A stretch of 64,000 nucleotides of DNA. It comes from JBOCEF01 sp050586345. GTDB lineage: Bacteria; Pseudomonadota; Alphaproteobacteria; Rhodobacterales; Rhodobacteraceae. A model generated the notes under the pieces. That model was not told the DNA's origin. It saw only the letters and a program-made list of their open reading frames with translations, and did no database searches. Shown here in pieces: positions 19,219-27,376 of the stretch. Made by a program: the position numbers and the translations under genes. The DNA is taken from the NCBI RefSeq assembly GCF_050586345.1, contig NZ_JBOCEF010000002.1, forward strand, positions 1 to 64,000, read 5' to 3'. Numbering within the stretch: position 1 is the first letter of the stretch; each line of letters starts with the position of its first letter.

Positions 19219-19587
19219 TCAGTCGACCATCGGCTCGGACAGGATCACTTCGCCGCCGTCCTTCACCGCGGTGTAGAAGCACGACCGGCGGTTGGTGTGG
19301 CAGGCCGGGCCCTCCTGGCGCACCAGCATCAGCAGGCAGTCGCGGTCGCAGTCGACCCGCAGCTCCACCAGCGTCTGCACGTGCCCCGAGGTCTCGCCCT
19401 TGCGCCACAGCTGAGAGCGGGACCGGGACCAATAGGTGACTTGCCCGGTGGCGAGGGTTTCGCGCAGGCTGGTCTCGTTCATCCAGGCCATCATCAGCAC
19501 TTCGCCATTGTCGGCGTCCTGCGCGATGGCGGGGATCAGCCCGGTCTCGGTCCACGTGAGGGTCTGGGGGTCGAAGGGCGTGCTCAT
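19219..19587 (-). CDS. hisI: Phosphoribosyl-AMP cyclohydrolase
   Basis: A 122-residue cytosolic enzyme opening the adenine ring of phosphoribosyl-AMP in histidine synthesis. The zinc and magnesium ligands are visible: the DCDRD block (C80) and C96/C103 in GPACHTNRRSCFY. This is the stand-alone form without a HisE domain. It is divergent from the scaffold gene starting at 19745, and its stop codon abuts the downstream AbrB-family start. Confidence 0.96.
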   Translation of the reverse strand: MSTPFDPQTLTWTETGLIPAIAQDADNGEVLMMAWMNETSLRETLATGQVTYWSRSRSQLWRKGETSGHVQTLVELRVDCDRDCLLMLVRQEGPACHTNRRSCFYTAVKDGGEVILSEPMVD

Positions 19588-19744
19588 CGGGGGCTCCTGT
19601 CGCGGCGCCCGGGGCGGGCGGCGGCTTGTAGGCGCCCCTCGGGGCGCGGCGGCGAACTCGCGGCTTTTACACCGGGCGCAAGGGGCCTATCTAGTGGCGG
19701 GACGCGCGCATCGCGGTGCGCGTCGAGGGCAGGAGAGCGACGAG

Positions 19745-20191
19745 ATGTCGGACGGCGACCTGATCGACCTTTATTCCAAGCGCATCCTGGCGCTGGCGGC
19801 GGACATTCCGCATGACGCGGCGCTGGCGGACGCGATGGCCACGGCCAGGAAACGCTCGCCGCTCTGCGGCTCCACGGTGACGGCGCAGGTGTCGGTCGAG
19901 GACGGCAAGGTCTCGGGCTTCGGGCAGGACGTGAAGGCCTGCGCGCTGGGCCAGGCCTCGGCCGCCGTGCTGGGCGGCGCCATCATGGGCCGCACGCGCG
20001 ACGAGTTGGCGACGGCGCGCGAGCAGCTCAAAGCTATGCTGAAAGCGGGCGGCCCGGTCCCCGACGCCCCGTTCGAGGGCTACGAGGTTCTGCGCCCGGC
20101 CAAGGACTACAAGAACCGCCACGCGTCGATCCTGCTGTCGCTCGACGCCGCCATCGCCGCGATGGACGAGGCGCTGGCTCAGGACGGCTGA
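19745..20191 (+). CDS. NifU/IscU-like iron-sulfur scaffold family protein
   Basis: A 148-residue protein of the IscU/NifU N-terminal fold. Two of the three scaffold cysteines are clear (RSPLCGS and DVKACALGQASAA), and the expected third near the C-terminus is absent. Such proteins are commonly annotated as Fe-S assembly scaffolds, but the missing ligand makes cluster assembly uncertain. The ATG at 19745 begins MSDGDLIDLY, as in relatives. Its 3' end overlaps the convergent DUF1810 gene by 13 bp. Confidence 0.75.
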   Translation: MSDGDLIDLYSKRILALAADIPHDAALADAMATARKRSPLCGSTVTAQVSVEDGKVSGFGQDVKACALGQASAAVLGGAIMGRTRDELATAREQLKAMLKAGGPVPDAPFEGYEVLRPAKDYKNRHASILLSLDAAIAAMDEALAQDG

Positions 20192-20619
20192 GCGAGGGCG
20201 TCCAGCGTCAGCGGGCAGGGCGCGCCGCCGTAGAACCGGTGGAGGACCGCGTCGAAGGGGGCGGGGTCCAGGCCTTCCGCCTCCGCCGCCTGCGCGAACA
20301 GGGTCATCGAGCTGCGCAGCTTCAGGTCGTCGGGGCTGCCCATCACCTCCCGCGCCGTGCCCCGCGCCGCCGCCGCCAGCCCGGCGCAGCGGACCAGGCG
20401 GGGCCCGAGCTCGGGGTGGCGCAGGTACGCCCGCGCCTCGGCGAGGTCCGCGATCCCGTAGCGTTTCGCCGTGCCGCTGCGCCCCAGGGCGGCGAGCTGC
20501 GGGAAGATCCACCACATCCAGTGCGAGACCTTGGCGGAAGCCGCAAGCTCCGCCTCGGCCCGGGCGAGGGAGCCGTCCTGCGCGGCGGTGAAGCGGGAGA
20601 GGTCGTGCGGGTCCTGCAT
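20179..20619 (-). CDS. DUF1810 family protein
   Basis: A 146-residue protein matching the DUF1810 family through SHWMWWIFPQL, the LRHPELGPRL block and SSMTLFAQAA. Function is unknown. I chose the ATG at 20619 because a perfect GGAGG lies five bases before it. A GTG at 20634 overlapping the upstream acetyltransferase stop is the alternative. It lies 11 bp downstream of the GNAT gene and is likely co-transcribed. Confidence 0.85.
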   Translation of the reverse strand: MQDPHDLSRFTAAQDGSLARAEAELAASAKVSHWMWWIFPQLAALGRSGTAKRYGIADLAEARAYLRHPELGPRLVRCAGLAAAARGTAREVMGSPDDLKLRSSMTLFAQAAEAEGLDPAPFDAVLHRFYGGAPCPLTLDALAQPS

Positions 20620-20630
20620 GGCGGCCTCCG

Positions 20631-21116
20631 TCACAGCGTCATCGACATTTCGTGCCAGCGCGCCCCGCCATAGCTCGACGCCGAGGGGCGGTCATAGCCA
20701 TAGCCGAGCGCCTCGTAGAGCGGCACGTAATGCGTCTTGCACATCAGGTGGATCTCCTTCTTCCGGAGGGCGCGCATCCGCGCCACGAAGGCCTCCATCA
20801 ACGGCCGCGCCAGCCCTTTTCCGTGATGCGCCGGGTCGAGCACCACCGACAGGATCACCACTTTCGGCGCCTCCGGGTCATGCCCGACCAGCGACTTGAA
20901 CGCGTCATCGGCCATGTCGACGACATGCGCGCAGCCCGAGTTGATGAAACCCGCGATCTCGCCGTCCACCTCCAGCACCACGAAGCCCCCGGGGTTGAGG
21001 GCGATGCGCGTCTCGATCTTCGCCAGCGTCGCGGCCTCGTCGGGGCTGTAGGCGGCGGCCTCGATCTGGTGGCAGCGGGGGGCGTCTTCGGGGCGGGCGG
21101 TGCGGATGGTGTGCAT
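20631..21116 (-). CDS. GNAT-family N-acetyltransferase
   Basis: A 161-residue acetyl-CoA-dependent acetyltransferase. The acyl-CoA loop is VVLDPAHHGKGLARPLMEAF, preceded by a GFINSG strand, and the C-terminal YVPLYEALGYGY is typical of the fold. The start at 21116 (MHTIRTARPEDAP) gives the standard beginning; the longer open frame upstream is not protein-like. It leads a two-gene unit with DUF1810. The acceptor substrate is unknown. Confidence 0.88.
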   Translation of the reverse strand: MHTIRTARPEDAPRCHQIEAAAYSPDEAATLAKIETRIALNPGGFVVLEVDGEIAGFINSGCAHVVDMADDAFKSLVGHDPEAPKVVILSVVLDPAHHGKGLARPLMEAFVARMRALRKKEIHLMCKTHYVPLYEALGYGYDRPSASSYGGARWHEMSMTL

Positions 21117-21573
21117 GGGGCGGACGGTAACGCGGCCGGGCGCGGTTGACGACCCTCGCCGCCCCCGCGCGGGTTCGCCCCTGGCCGCGCGCGCCCCGTT
21201 CTGGCGCGCGGGCGGGTGGGCGAGCGGGGGGCCTTGCGCCCCCCCGAGCCCGCCCGCAGCTGCGCCCGGCAGGCCCGGAGCGCGCAGAAAAAAGCCGCCG
21301 CGCCCGGCAGGGGGACGCGGCGGCAGGGGGCGATATCCGGTGGAACTGGCGCCGGCGCGGCGCAAGGCGGAGGCAGGCGACCCCCGCGGCCGCCCCCCGG
21401 CCCGTCGCGAGGGACAGGACGGGCGGGGCGAAGGACCGGCAGGTCCGGAAACCGCGTGCAGGCGAAGCGCGGGCGAGGCGGCCCGCGGAACGCATCTCGG
21501 GAGTGTCTGGGAACGAGGAGGCGGGGCGCTCACGCCCCGCGGGAGGTCGGCGCGCAGACGGCTCGGGCGGCGC
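21117..21573. other. Gene-free stretch between the GNAT gene and the small membrane ORF
   Basis: 457 bp with no convincing coding frame. It holds one type 1 hairpin repeat (21218-21252) and a GCGGGGCG-CTCA-CGCCCCGC hairpin at 21521-21540. The latter may terminate the small ORF at 21574-21702. Confidence 0.6.
21218..21252. repeat. GC-rich intergenic hairpin repeat, type 1, copy 1
   Basis: A hairpin of G and C runs around CCTTGCG. The 24 bases at 21227-21250 recur exactly at 24410-24433. A near-identical inverted copy sits at 34989-35021. All copies are between genes. Confidence 0.75.
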
Positions 21574-21702
21574 TCAGTACAGGCCCGCGGCCGAGAAGCC
21601 GCCGCCGATCAGCAGGCACAGGAACGCGAGCCCGATCGCGTCCTCGACGGCATAGCGGGGCAGGCGGTCGGCGGCGCGGACGATGCGGGCGATGGCGGTC
21701 AT
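21574..21702 (-). CDS. Small 42-residue single-pass membrane protein, possibly SOS-controlled
   Basis: ATG at 21702 to TGA at 21574. The first 20 residues, beginning MTAIARIVRAADRLPR, are basic and amphipathic. One hydrophobic helix follows (IGLAFLCLLIGGGF) and a short tail ends GLY. A GGAGA lies about 12 bases upstream of the start. Codon use matches neighbouring genes. The 5' side carries a series of GAAC-like half-sites resembling alphaproteobacterial LexA operators. Small SOS-induced membrane peptides that block division (SidA in Caulobacter) are a known precedent, but the sequence gives no proof of that role. Confidence 0.6.
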   Translation of the reverse strand: MTAIARIVRAADRLPRYAVEDAIGLAFLCLLIGGGFSAAGLY

Positions 21703-21830
21703 GGCGAGGTCTCCGATCCTGTCTTCTGCGGCTCTTCTGCGGCGGGTCTTCTGGCTTTCGGGGGCTTCGGAGCGCGCCGTTCGCGGCGTTCCGCTCCGTC
21801 CCTGTTGCCATTACGTTCTCACTCGAATCG

Positions 21831-21867
21831 GAAGAAAGCAAGAACATTTGCGGAATGTGAAGAGAAC
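21831..21867 (-). promoter_or_regulatory. LexA-like half-site array (11-bp period)
   Basis: On the plus strand the bases read GAAG-N7-GAAC-N7-GAAT-N7-GAAC, with half-sites at 21831, 21842, 21853 and 21864. Every spacing is exactly 11 bp. The alphaproteobacterial SOS box is GAAC-N7-GAAC (GTTC-N7-GTTC on the other strand). Each adjacent pair here has one mismatch. The array lies 129-165 bp upstream of the small ORF. Confidence 0.5.
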
Positions 21868-21933
21868 GTCACCGCCCCCGCGGACTCAAGGCATTGAAAC
21901 GCAAGGGGAACATCGAATCGCCCGCGGAGCGCG

Positions 21934-21948
21934 GAACGTTCCCGGAAC
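21934..21948 (-). promoter_or_regulatory. Perfect GAAC-N7-GAAC LexA-type box
   Basis: GAAC-GTTCCCG-GAAC matches all eight fixed bases of the alphaproteobacterial LexA operator. It lies in the gap between recG and the 42-residue ORF, about 235 bp upstream of that ORF. One such match per window could arise by chance, but its place beside the array is suggestive. Confidence 0.4.
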
Positions 21949-21993
21949 GCGCGCCCGCCGCCCGAATCGGAGACCACCGCGCGACTCGCGCCC

Positions 21994-24120
21994 TCAGCCG
22001 ACCCCGAGCAGCCCGATCGCCGCGTCCCGCTCCATCAAATACAGCAGGATCCGCACCGCCTCGCCCCGCGGCGTGACCCAGAACGCCTCGCCCTCGGCGG
22101 CCAGCCGCTCCACGTCCAGCCGCGCCTCGTCCTGGGCGACGGCCATCAGCGCGGCCTGCCCCTCCATGTCGGCGATGCGGAATTTCGGCAGCCCCGATTG
22201 CTGGACCCCGAGCAGGTCCCCGGCCCCGCGCAGGCGCAGGTCCTCCTCGGCGATCACGAAACCGTCCTCGGTCTCGCGCATCACCGTCAGGCGCGCGCGG
22301 GCGCCCTCGGTCAGCGGCGGGTCGTACATCAACAGGCAGGTCGAGGCGTCCGAGCCGCGCCCGACCCGGCCCCGCAGCTGGTGCAGCTGCGCCAGCCCGA
22401 AGCTGTCGGCGCCCTCGATCACCATGATGGTGGCCTCGGGGACGTTGACCCCGACCTCGATCACCGTGGTGGCGACCAGCAATTGGGCGCGCCCTGCGAT
22501 GAAATCCGCCATCGCCGCGTCCTTGTCGGAGGGCGTCATGCGGCCATGGACCAGGGCCACCTTGTCCTCCAGCTCCGGCCCCAGAAGGTGGCGCAGCGCG
22601 CGGGCGCGTTCCTCCGCCGCCGCCAGGTCCTTGGTGTCGGATTCCTCCACCAGCGGGCAGACCCAATAGGCCCGCCGCCCCTCGCGCAGGGCCTTCGCCA
22701 GCCGCCCGACGACCTCTTCCATCCGTTCGGAGGACACAAGCGCGGTGGTGACGGGTTTGCGGCCCGGCGGCTTCTCGTCCAGCACCGAGACGTCCATGTC
22801 CCCGTACTGCGCCAGCGCGAGGGACCGGGGAATGGGCGTCGCGGTCATCACCAGCACGTCCGGGCGCATCCCCTTCTGCGACAGGTCCATCCGCTGGCGC
22901 ACGCCGAAGCGGTGCTGTTCGTCGATCACCGCAAGGCGCAGGTCGCGGAACCCCACGTCTTTCTGGAACAGCGCGTGGGTGCCGAGCACGATCGGCGCGC
23001 CGCCCGCGATCTCCATCAGCTTCGCCTCGCGCAGCTTGCCCTTGTCGCGGCCCGTGAGCAGCACCGGCTCGATCCCCAACGGGCTGAGCATGGGCGCCAG
23101 GCTCTCGAGGTGCTGGCGCGCGAGGATCTCGGTCGGGGCCATCAGCGCCGCCTGGCCCCCGGCCTCCACCGCCGCCAGCATCGAGAGCAGCGCGACGGCG
23201 GTCTTGCCCGAGCCGACATCCCCCTGCAGCAGCCGGTTCATCCGGGTCTCGGCGGCCATGTCCTGCGCGATCTCGCCCACCGCGCGTTCCTGCGCGCCGG
23301 TCAGCTTGAAGGGCAGCGCCTGCACCGCCTTCCCGCGCAGGCTTCCGTCGCCCTCGGACCGCCGCCCCGGCTTGCGCCGCATCGAGTGGCGGGCCAGCGA
23401 CAGCGCCAGCTGGTGCGAGAGCATCTCGTCATAGGCCAGCCGTTCGCGCGCCGGGGCGGCGGCGGCGAGGTCCTCTTCCGACATCGGCGCATGGGCGGCG
23501 GCGAGCGCGTCGCGCCAGTCCGGCCAGCCATGTTTCTTCTTCAGCCCCGTGTCGATCCATTCCGGCAGGTCCGGCGCCATGGCGAGGGCCGAGGCGCAGG
23601 CCTTGTGCATCAGCCGCCCCGTCACCCCGTCGGTCAGCGGGTAGGTCGGCTCGAAATCCGGCAGCGGGTCTTCGGGCAGGCCGTCGGGGCCGATGGGGAT
23701 CACGTGCTCGGGATGGGCGATCTGGGCGCGGCCGTTCCAGCGTTCCAGCTTGCCGGAGATAAGGCGGGTCGAGCCGACCGGCAGCAGCTTGTCCACCCAG
23801 CCCTGGTTGGCGCGGAAATAGACCAGCTCCAGGTCCTCGCCGCAGGCCTCGGCGTCGACGCGCCAGGGGCGGCCGCGGGCGTTCGGCGGGCGGTGGCGGT
23901 GGATATGGGCGATGACGGTGACGGTGGCGCCGTCGGGCACGTCCGAGATGTCGTCGCGCACCCGCCGGTCCACGGCCCCGTGCGGCAGGTGGAACAGCGC
24001 GTCGCGCGGGCGGGTGATGTCCAGCCGCTCGAGCGATTTCGCGACCTTGGGGCCGACGCCGTCCAGCTTCTCGGACGAGGCGAAGAGGGGGAACAGAATC
24101 TCGGGGCGGCCCTTGGTCAT
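21994..24120 (-). CDS. recG: ATP-dependent DNA helicase RecG
   Basis: A 708-residue branch-migrating helicase acting on stalled replication forks and recombination intermediates. An N-terminal wedge/OB domain precedes two helicase lobes: Walker A GDVGSGKT, the DEQH box of motif II, MTATPIPRSLAL of motif III, then HGRMTPSDKD, VATTVIEVGVNVP and QLRGRVGRG. The ATG at 24120 begins MTKGRPEILFPLF. No strong ribosome-binding site precedes it. It lies 358 bp downstream of gluQ on the same strand. The 291-bp gap after it holds the LexA-like sites. Confidence 0.96.
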   Translation of the reverse strand: MTKGRPEILFPLFASSEKLDGVGPKVAKSLERLDITRPRDALFHLPHGAVDRRVRDDISDVPDGATVTVIAHIHRHRPPNARGRPWRVDAEACGEDLELVYFRANQGWVDKLLPVGSTRLISGKLERWNGRAQIAHPEHVIPIGPDGLPEDPLPDFEPTYPLTDGVTGRLMHKACASALAMAPDLPEWIDTGLKKKHGWPDWRDALAAAHAPMSEEDLAAAAPARERLAYDEMLSHQLALSLARHSMRRKPGRRSEGDGSLRGKAVQALPFKLTGAQERAVGEIAQDMAAETRMNRLLQGDVGSGKTAVALLSMLAAVEAGGQAALMAPTEILARQHLESLAPMLSPLGIEPVLLTGRDKGKLREAKLMEIAGGAPIVLGTHALFQKDVGFRDLRLAVIDEQHRFGVRQRMDLSQKGMRPDVLVMTATPIPRSLALAQYGDMDVSVLDEKPPGRKPVTTALVSSERMEEVVGRLAKALREGRRAYWVCPLVEESDTKDLAAAEERARALRHLLGPELEDKVALVHGRMTPSDKDAAMADFIAGRAQLLVATTVIEVGVNVPEATIMVIEGADSFGLAQLHQLRGRVGRGSDASTCLLMYDPPLTEGARARLTVMRETEDGFVIAEEDLRLRGAGDLLGVQQSGLPKFRIADMEGQAALMAVAQDEARLDVERLAAEGEAFWVTPRGEAVRILLYLMERDAAIGLLGVG

Positions 24121-24478
24121 GCGGCGGACAATGCAACGGCTTGCGGGGAAGGGAAAGGCGGTATGCGTGGCGGGGGGCCTCAAGCCCCTCGGTCCCCCCG
24201 ACAAGGGGGGCAGGCCCCCCTTGAGCCCCCGGGGGCCGGGGTGCGCGGTCGGGGAAAGGGGGCGCCCCGGGGGCGGGTCCGGCCGCTCAGGGGGGACCAG
24301 CCCCCATTCGCGGCGGGAGGCGGCTGCGCCGCCGGGCGCGCGTGGCAGGCGTGAGGCGCAGTGGGCGGGACGGGGCGCCGCCGCGCGACGCGCGGCCGGG
24401 CGGGCGGGCGGGGGCCTTGCGCCCCCCCGAGCCTGGCCGTCCTGCCCGTGCGGGCGAGGCTTGGCGGGCCGGAGCGGA
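24121..24478. other. Intergenic region between gluQ and recG rich in GC hairpins
   Basis: 358 bp without a coding frame I can support. It contains a near-perfect palindrome CAAGGGGGGC-A-GGCCCCCCTTG at about 24200-24221, a second G-run/C-run pair at 24285-24310, and a type 1 hairpin repeat at 24402-24436. One hairpin may end gluQ transcription. The recG promoter is not obvious. Confidence 0.6.
24402..24436. repeat. GC-rich intergenic hairpin repeat, type 1, copy 2
   Basis: The core 24410-24433 is identical to 21227-21250. The flanks differ, but both keep GGGCG to the left. Confidence 0.75.
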
Positions 24479-25429
24479 TCACTCCAGCGGCAGGCCGACC
24501 ATGCGGCGGATGTCCTGCGGCGTCGCGCCCTCGGCCCGCAGCTCCTCGATGCCCTGGGCGCGGTCGCGCTTGGCCAGCCGCTTGCCCCCATCGTCCCGGA
24601 TCAGCCGGTGGTGGCGGCGAGCGGGAGAAGGCAGCCCCAGCAGCGCCTCCAGCAGCACGTGGACCTGCGTGGCGTGGAACAGGTCCCGCCCGCGGGTCAC
24701 GTGCGTGACCCCCTGCGCCGCGTCGTCCACGGTGACCGAGAGGTGATAGCTGGTCCCGCAATCCTTGCGCGCGATCACCACGTCGCCGACCCGCTCCACC
24801 AGCGCCTCGGGCGACAGGCGCTGGGGACCGGCCTGGCCCTCGGGGCCCTCGCCCAGTTCCTCCCAGCCCAGCGCGCCCACCGCCGCGGCGCCGCCGAGCG
24901 CCGCCACCGCCGCGCGCATGTTCAGCCGCAGCGCGGCGCCTTCGGGCGGGACGCCGTCCGAGGGCGCCGGGGTCGCGGGGCGGCAGGTTCCGGGATAGGC
25001 GAACCCGTCGGGGCCGGGCACGCCGGTCCGGGCCTGGCCGGGGGCGGGGGCGCCGCCCTCTTGCGGGGCGTCCAGCGCCTCGGCGATGTCGCGGCGGGTG
25101 CAGCTGCAGGGATAGAGCAGCCCGCGCGCCCCGAGCGCCGCCAGCGCCGCGGCATAGGCCGGGCCGCGCGCGGACTGGCGCATCACCGGCCCGTCCCAGG
25201 CCAGCCCCAGCCAGGCGAGGTCGCGGAAGATCGCCGCCTCGTGCTCCGGGCGGGCGCGGGCGCGGTCGATATCCTCGATCCGCAGCAGGAACCGCCCCCC
25301 GGCGGCGCGGGCCGCGTCATGGGCGAGGATCGCCGAATAGGCGTGCCCGAGATGCAGGCGGCCGTTGGGCGAGGGCGCGAACCGCTCGGTATGGAGCGCG
25401 GGGGCGCGGATGGGGGCGGGGGCGGACAT
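24479..25429 (-). CDS. gluQ: Glutamyl-Q tRNA(Asp) synthetase
   Basis: A 316-residue paralogue of the GluRS catalytic domain that attaches glutamate to the queuosine of tRNA-Asp. The signature RFAPSPNGRLHLGHAYSA includes the HLGH form of the HIGH motif (26-29). The zinc site is LYPCSC plus a later YPGTC. The KMSKS counterpart is KRLAKRD. No anticodon-binding domain follows, which separates it from GltX. The ATG at 25429 is the only start before the signature giving normal length. It is read divergently from the periplasmic protein gene at 25776. Confidence 0.92.
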   Translation of the reverse strand: MSAPAPIRAPALHTERFAPSPNGRLHLGHAYSAILAHDAARAAGGRFLLRIEDIDRARARPEHEAAIFRDLAWLGLAWDGPVMRQSARGPAYAAALAALGARGLLYPCSCTRRDIAEALDAPQEGGAPAPGQARTGVPGPDGFAYPGTCRPATPAPSDGVPPEGAALRLNMRAAVAALGGAAAVGALGWEELGEGPEGQAGPQRLSPEALVERVGDVVIARKDCGTSYHLSVTVDDAAQGVTHVTRGRDLFHATQVHVLLEALLGLPSPARRHHRLIRDDGGKRLAKRDRAQGIEELRAEGATPQDIRRMVGLPLE

Positions 25430-25775
25430 GCAAGATGGTGTAGCGGGCGCGGCGGCGCGGCGCCAGCCGGGCGGGGGCGACGACGGGGACGGAGGGGGAC
25501 GGGGCGGGGCGACGACGGGGCGGAAGAAGGACGGGGCGGGGGGAGGACGGCGCGGAGGGACGACGGGCGACGCCCCCGTCCCCGCCTGCGCCCGCATGCC
25601 GCGAGCGCCCGGCGCCGCCTTCGCCCTGATTTCGACAAATTGCGAAGTCGTTCTGCCCATCCCTTCCGCGCTGTCCCGCCCCGCCCGCCTTCGCGCGCCG
25701 GGGCGGGGCGCGCGCAGGCCCCCCGCAGACCCCGCCGCGCCCCCGCGCGCGGCCGCCAAACGACCGGACCGACCC
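25430..25775. other. Divergent intergenic region with purine-rich repeats
   Basis: 346 bp between gluQ and the gene at 25776. The left part is a degenerate run of GACGACGGGG-type repeats. An A/T-richer patch at about 25628-25655 contains an inverted TTCG...CGAA pair and is the best place for promoters. No -35/-10 pair is clear. Confidence 0.5.
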
Positions 25776-26369
25776 ATGCTCTTCGCCCACCGCCCCGCCG
25801 CCCGCGCCCTGCGCGCCGCCCTCTTCGCCGCGCCCCTCGCCCTCTCCGCGGCGCCCGCCGCGGCGGACGAGGTCGAGGACGCCATCGAGGCCGGGCTCGA
25901 GGCCTATCGCGCCGGCGACGTGGCCCTGGCGAAGGAGGAGCTGGACTTCGCCTCCCAGCTGCTGGCCCAGCAGAAGGCCGAGGGCCTGTCGGGCTTCCTG
26001 CCCGCGCCGCTGGACGGCTGGACGCGCGAGATGGGCGACGGCCAGGCCATGGCCGCGTCGATGTTCGGCGGCGGGATCATGGCCTCGGCCGATTACGCCG
26101 CCCCGGACGGGGCGATGGTCACCATCCAGATGATGGCCGACAACGCCATGGTCGCCTCGATGGGCGCGATGCTGGGCAACCCGGCGGCCATGGGCGCCAT
26201 GGGCAAGGTGATCCGCGTCGGCCGCCAGAAGGCGGTGCAGACGCCCGAGGGCGACGTGCAGGCGCTGGTCGCGAACCGGGTGCTGGTGATGGTCGAGGGC
26301 GACGCCCCGGCCGAGGTGAAGCTCGACTATTTCAAGGCCATCGACTTCCGCGCCCTGGGGGACATGTAA
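25776..26369 (+). CDS. Conserved exported protein, function unknown
   Basis: A 197-residue protein with a classical signal peptide (Arg-rich start, Ala/Leu helix, cleavage near APAAADE). The mature part begins with a short helical, TPR-like stretch, and Met/Gly/Ala-rich strands follow. No catalytic motif is visible. The ATG at 25776 is the only start that places the signal peptide at the N-terminus; the upstream open frame is low-complexity. Its stop codon lies inside the first unit of a 17-bp direct repeat. Confidence 0.7.
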   Translation: MLFAHRPAARALRAALFAAPLALSAAPAAADEVEDAIEAGLEAYRAGDVALAKEELDFASQLLAQQKAEGLSGFLPAPLDGWTREMGDGQAMAASMFGGGIMASADYAAPDGAMVTIQMMADNAMVASMGAMLGNPAAMGAMGKVIRVGRQKAVQTPEGDVQALVANRVLVMVEGDAPAEVKLDYFKAIDFRALGDM

Positions 26370-26389
26370 TCTCGGGGGACATGCAATCC
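26357..26389. repeat. 17-bp direct duplication across a stop codon
   Basis: Units GGGGGACATGTAATCT (26357-26372) and GGGGGACATGCAATCC (26374-26389) repeat with a 17-bp period. The first contains the TAA stop of the preceding gene. Confidence 0.75.
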
Positions 26390-26515
26390 GGTTATGGCGT
26401 CCATGCCGCGATCCGGCAGGGACGATGCGCCGCGCGGCGCCCGGCGCGGCGGCGGCGCAACATGGTCCCCGGCCGGGCGCCTCCGCCCCGGCCGGGAACG
26501 ACAGGGGGCTTGGAC

Positions 26516-27376
26516 ATGACCACGGGACCGAACAGCACTTTCCACGCCGACGCCGCCGGGGCGCGCGCCACCATGGTCCTGCGCGACCGGGTCGACCCGT
26601 GGCAGGTCGCGGCGCTGCACGCGACGCTGGGCCGCCCCGGCCCGGCCCCGGCCGAGGGCGAGGCGCTGCCCCCCCTCTGGCACTTCATCCTGTTCCGCGA
26701 GGCCCGGCCGCGCGCCGAGCTCGGCCGCGACGGGCACCCGAAGCTCGGCGGCTTCATCCCCGATTTCGGCCTGCCGCGGCGGATGTGGGCCGGGGGGCGG
26801 CTGCGCTTTCACGCGCCGCTGAAACTGGGGCAGGAGGCGACCCGCACCTCCACCATCCTCGACACCGCGCTGAAGGACGGCCGCTCGGGCCGCCTCGCCT
26901 TCGTGACCCTGCTGCACCGGGTCGAGGGCCCCGACGGGCTGGCGGTGGAAGAGGAGCAGGACCTCGTCTACCGCGAGGAGCATGATCCGAACGGCCCCCC
27001 GCCCCCGAAGGCGCCGGACGCCCCCGCGGGCGGCGAATGGATGACCGAGATGACCGCGGACCCGACCCTGCTGTTCCGCTACTCGGCGCTGACCTTCAAC
27101 GGGCACCGCATCCACTATGACCTCGCGCACGCGACGAAGACCGAGGGCTATGGCGGGCTGGTGGTCCATGGCCCGATGCTGGCGCAGCTGATGGCCGATC
27201 TCGCGCGCGAATGCAGCGGGCGGGCGCTGGCCGAATTCTCGTTCCGCGGGGTGTCGCCGGTGATCCACACCCAGCCCTTCGAGGTCTGCGGCGCCCCGGA
27301 GGGGGATGGCGCGAAGCTCTGGATCCGGGCGCCGGGCGGGCGGCTCGCGATGAAGGGCGAGGCGCGGTTCGCATGA
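26516..27376 (+). CDS. MaoC/HTD2-family acyl dehydratase
   Basis: A 286-residue double hot-dog-fold protein of the kind annotated as HTD2-like or mesaconyl-/3-methylfumaryl-CoA hydratase. The first half holds LPPLWHFILFR and a GGFIPDFGLPRRMWAGG block. The second half has the hydratase signature FNGHRIHYDLAHAT followed by GLVVHGPMLAQLM. It should hydrate or dehydrate an acyl thioester in the cytoplasm. The ATG at 26516 has AGGGGG upstream. Its stop overlaps the next gene's start (ATGA), so the two are translationally coupled. The exact substrate is not determinable. Confidence 0.82.
   Translation: MTTGPNSTFHADAAGARATMVLRDRVDPWQVAALHATLGRPGPAPAEGEALPPLWHFILFREARPRAELGRDGHPKLGGFIPDFGLPRRMWAGGRLRFHAPLKLGQEATRTSTILDTALKDGRSGRLAFVTLLHRVEGPDGLAVEEEQDLVYREEHDPNGPPPPKAPDAPAGGEWMTEMTADPTLLFRYSALTFNGHRIHYDLAHATKTEGYGGLVVHGPMLAQLMADLARECSGRALAEFSFRGVSPVIHTQPFEVCGAPEGDGAKLWIRAPGGRLAMKGEARFA

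Noticed and set aside
21530..21847. 105-codon minus-strand frame starting inside the LexA-like array
   Set aside because: After about 45 codons it is an Arg/Pro-rich run antisense or out of frame to the better 42-codon membrane ORF, and it lacks a ribosome-binding site.
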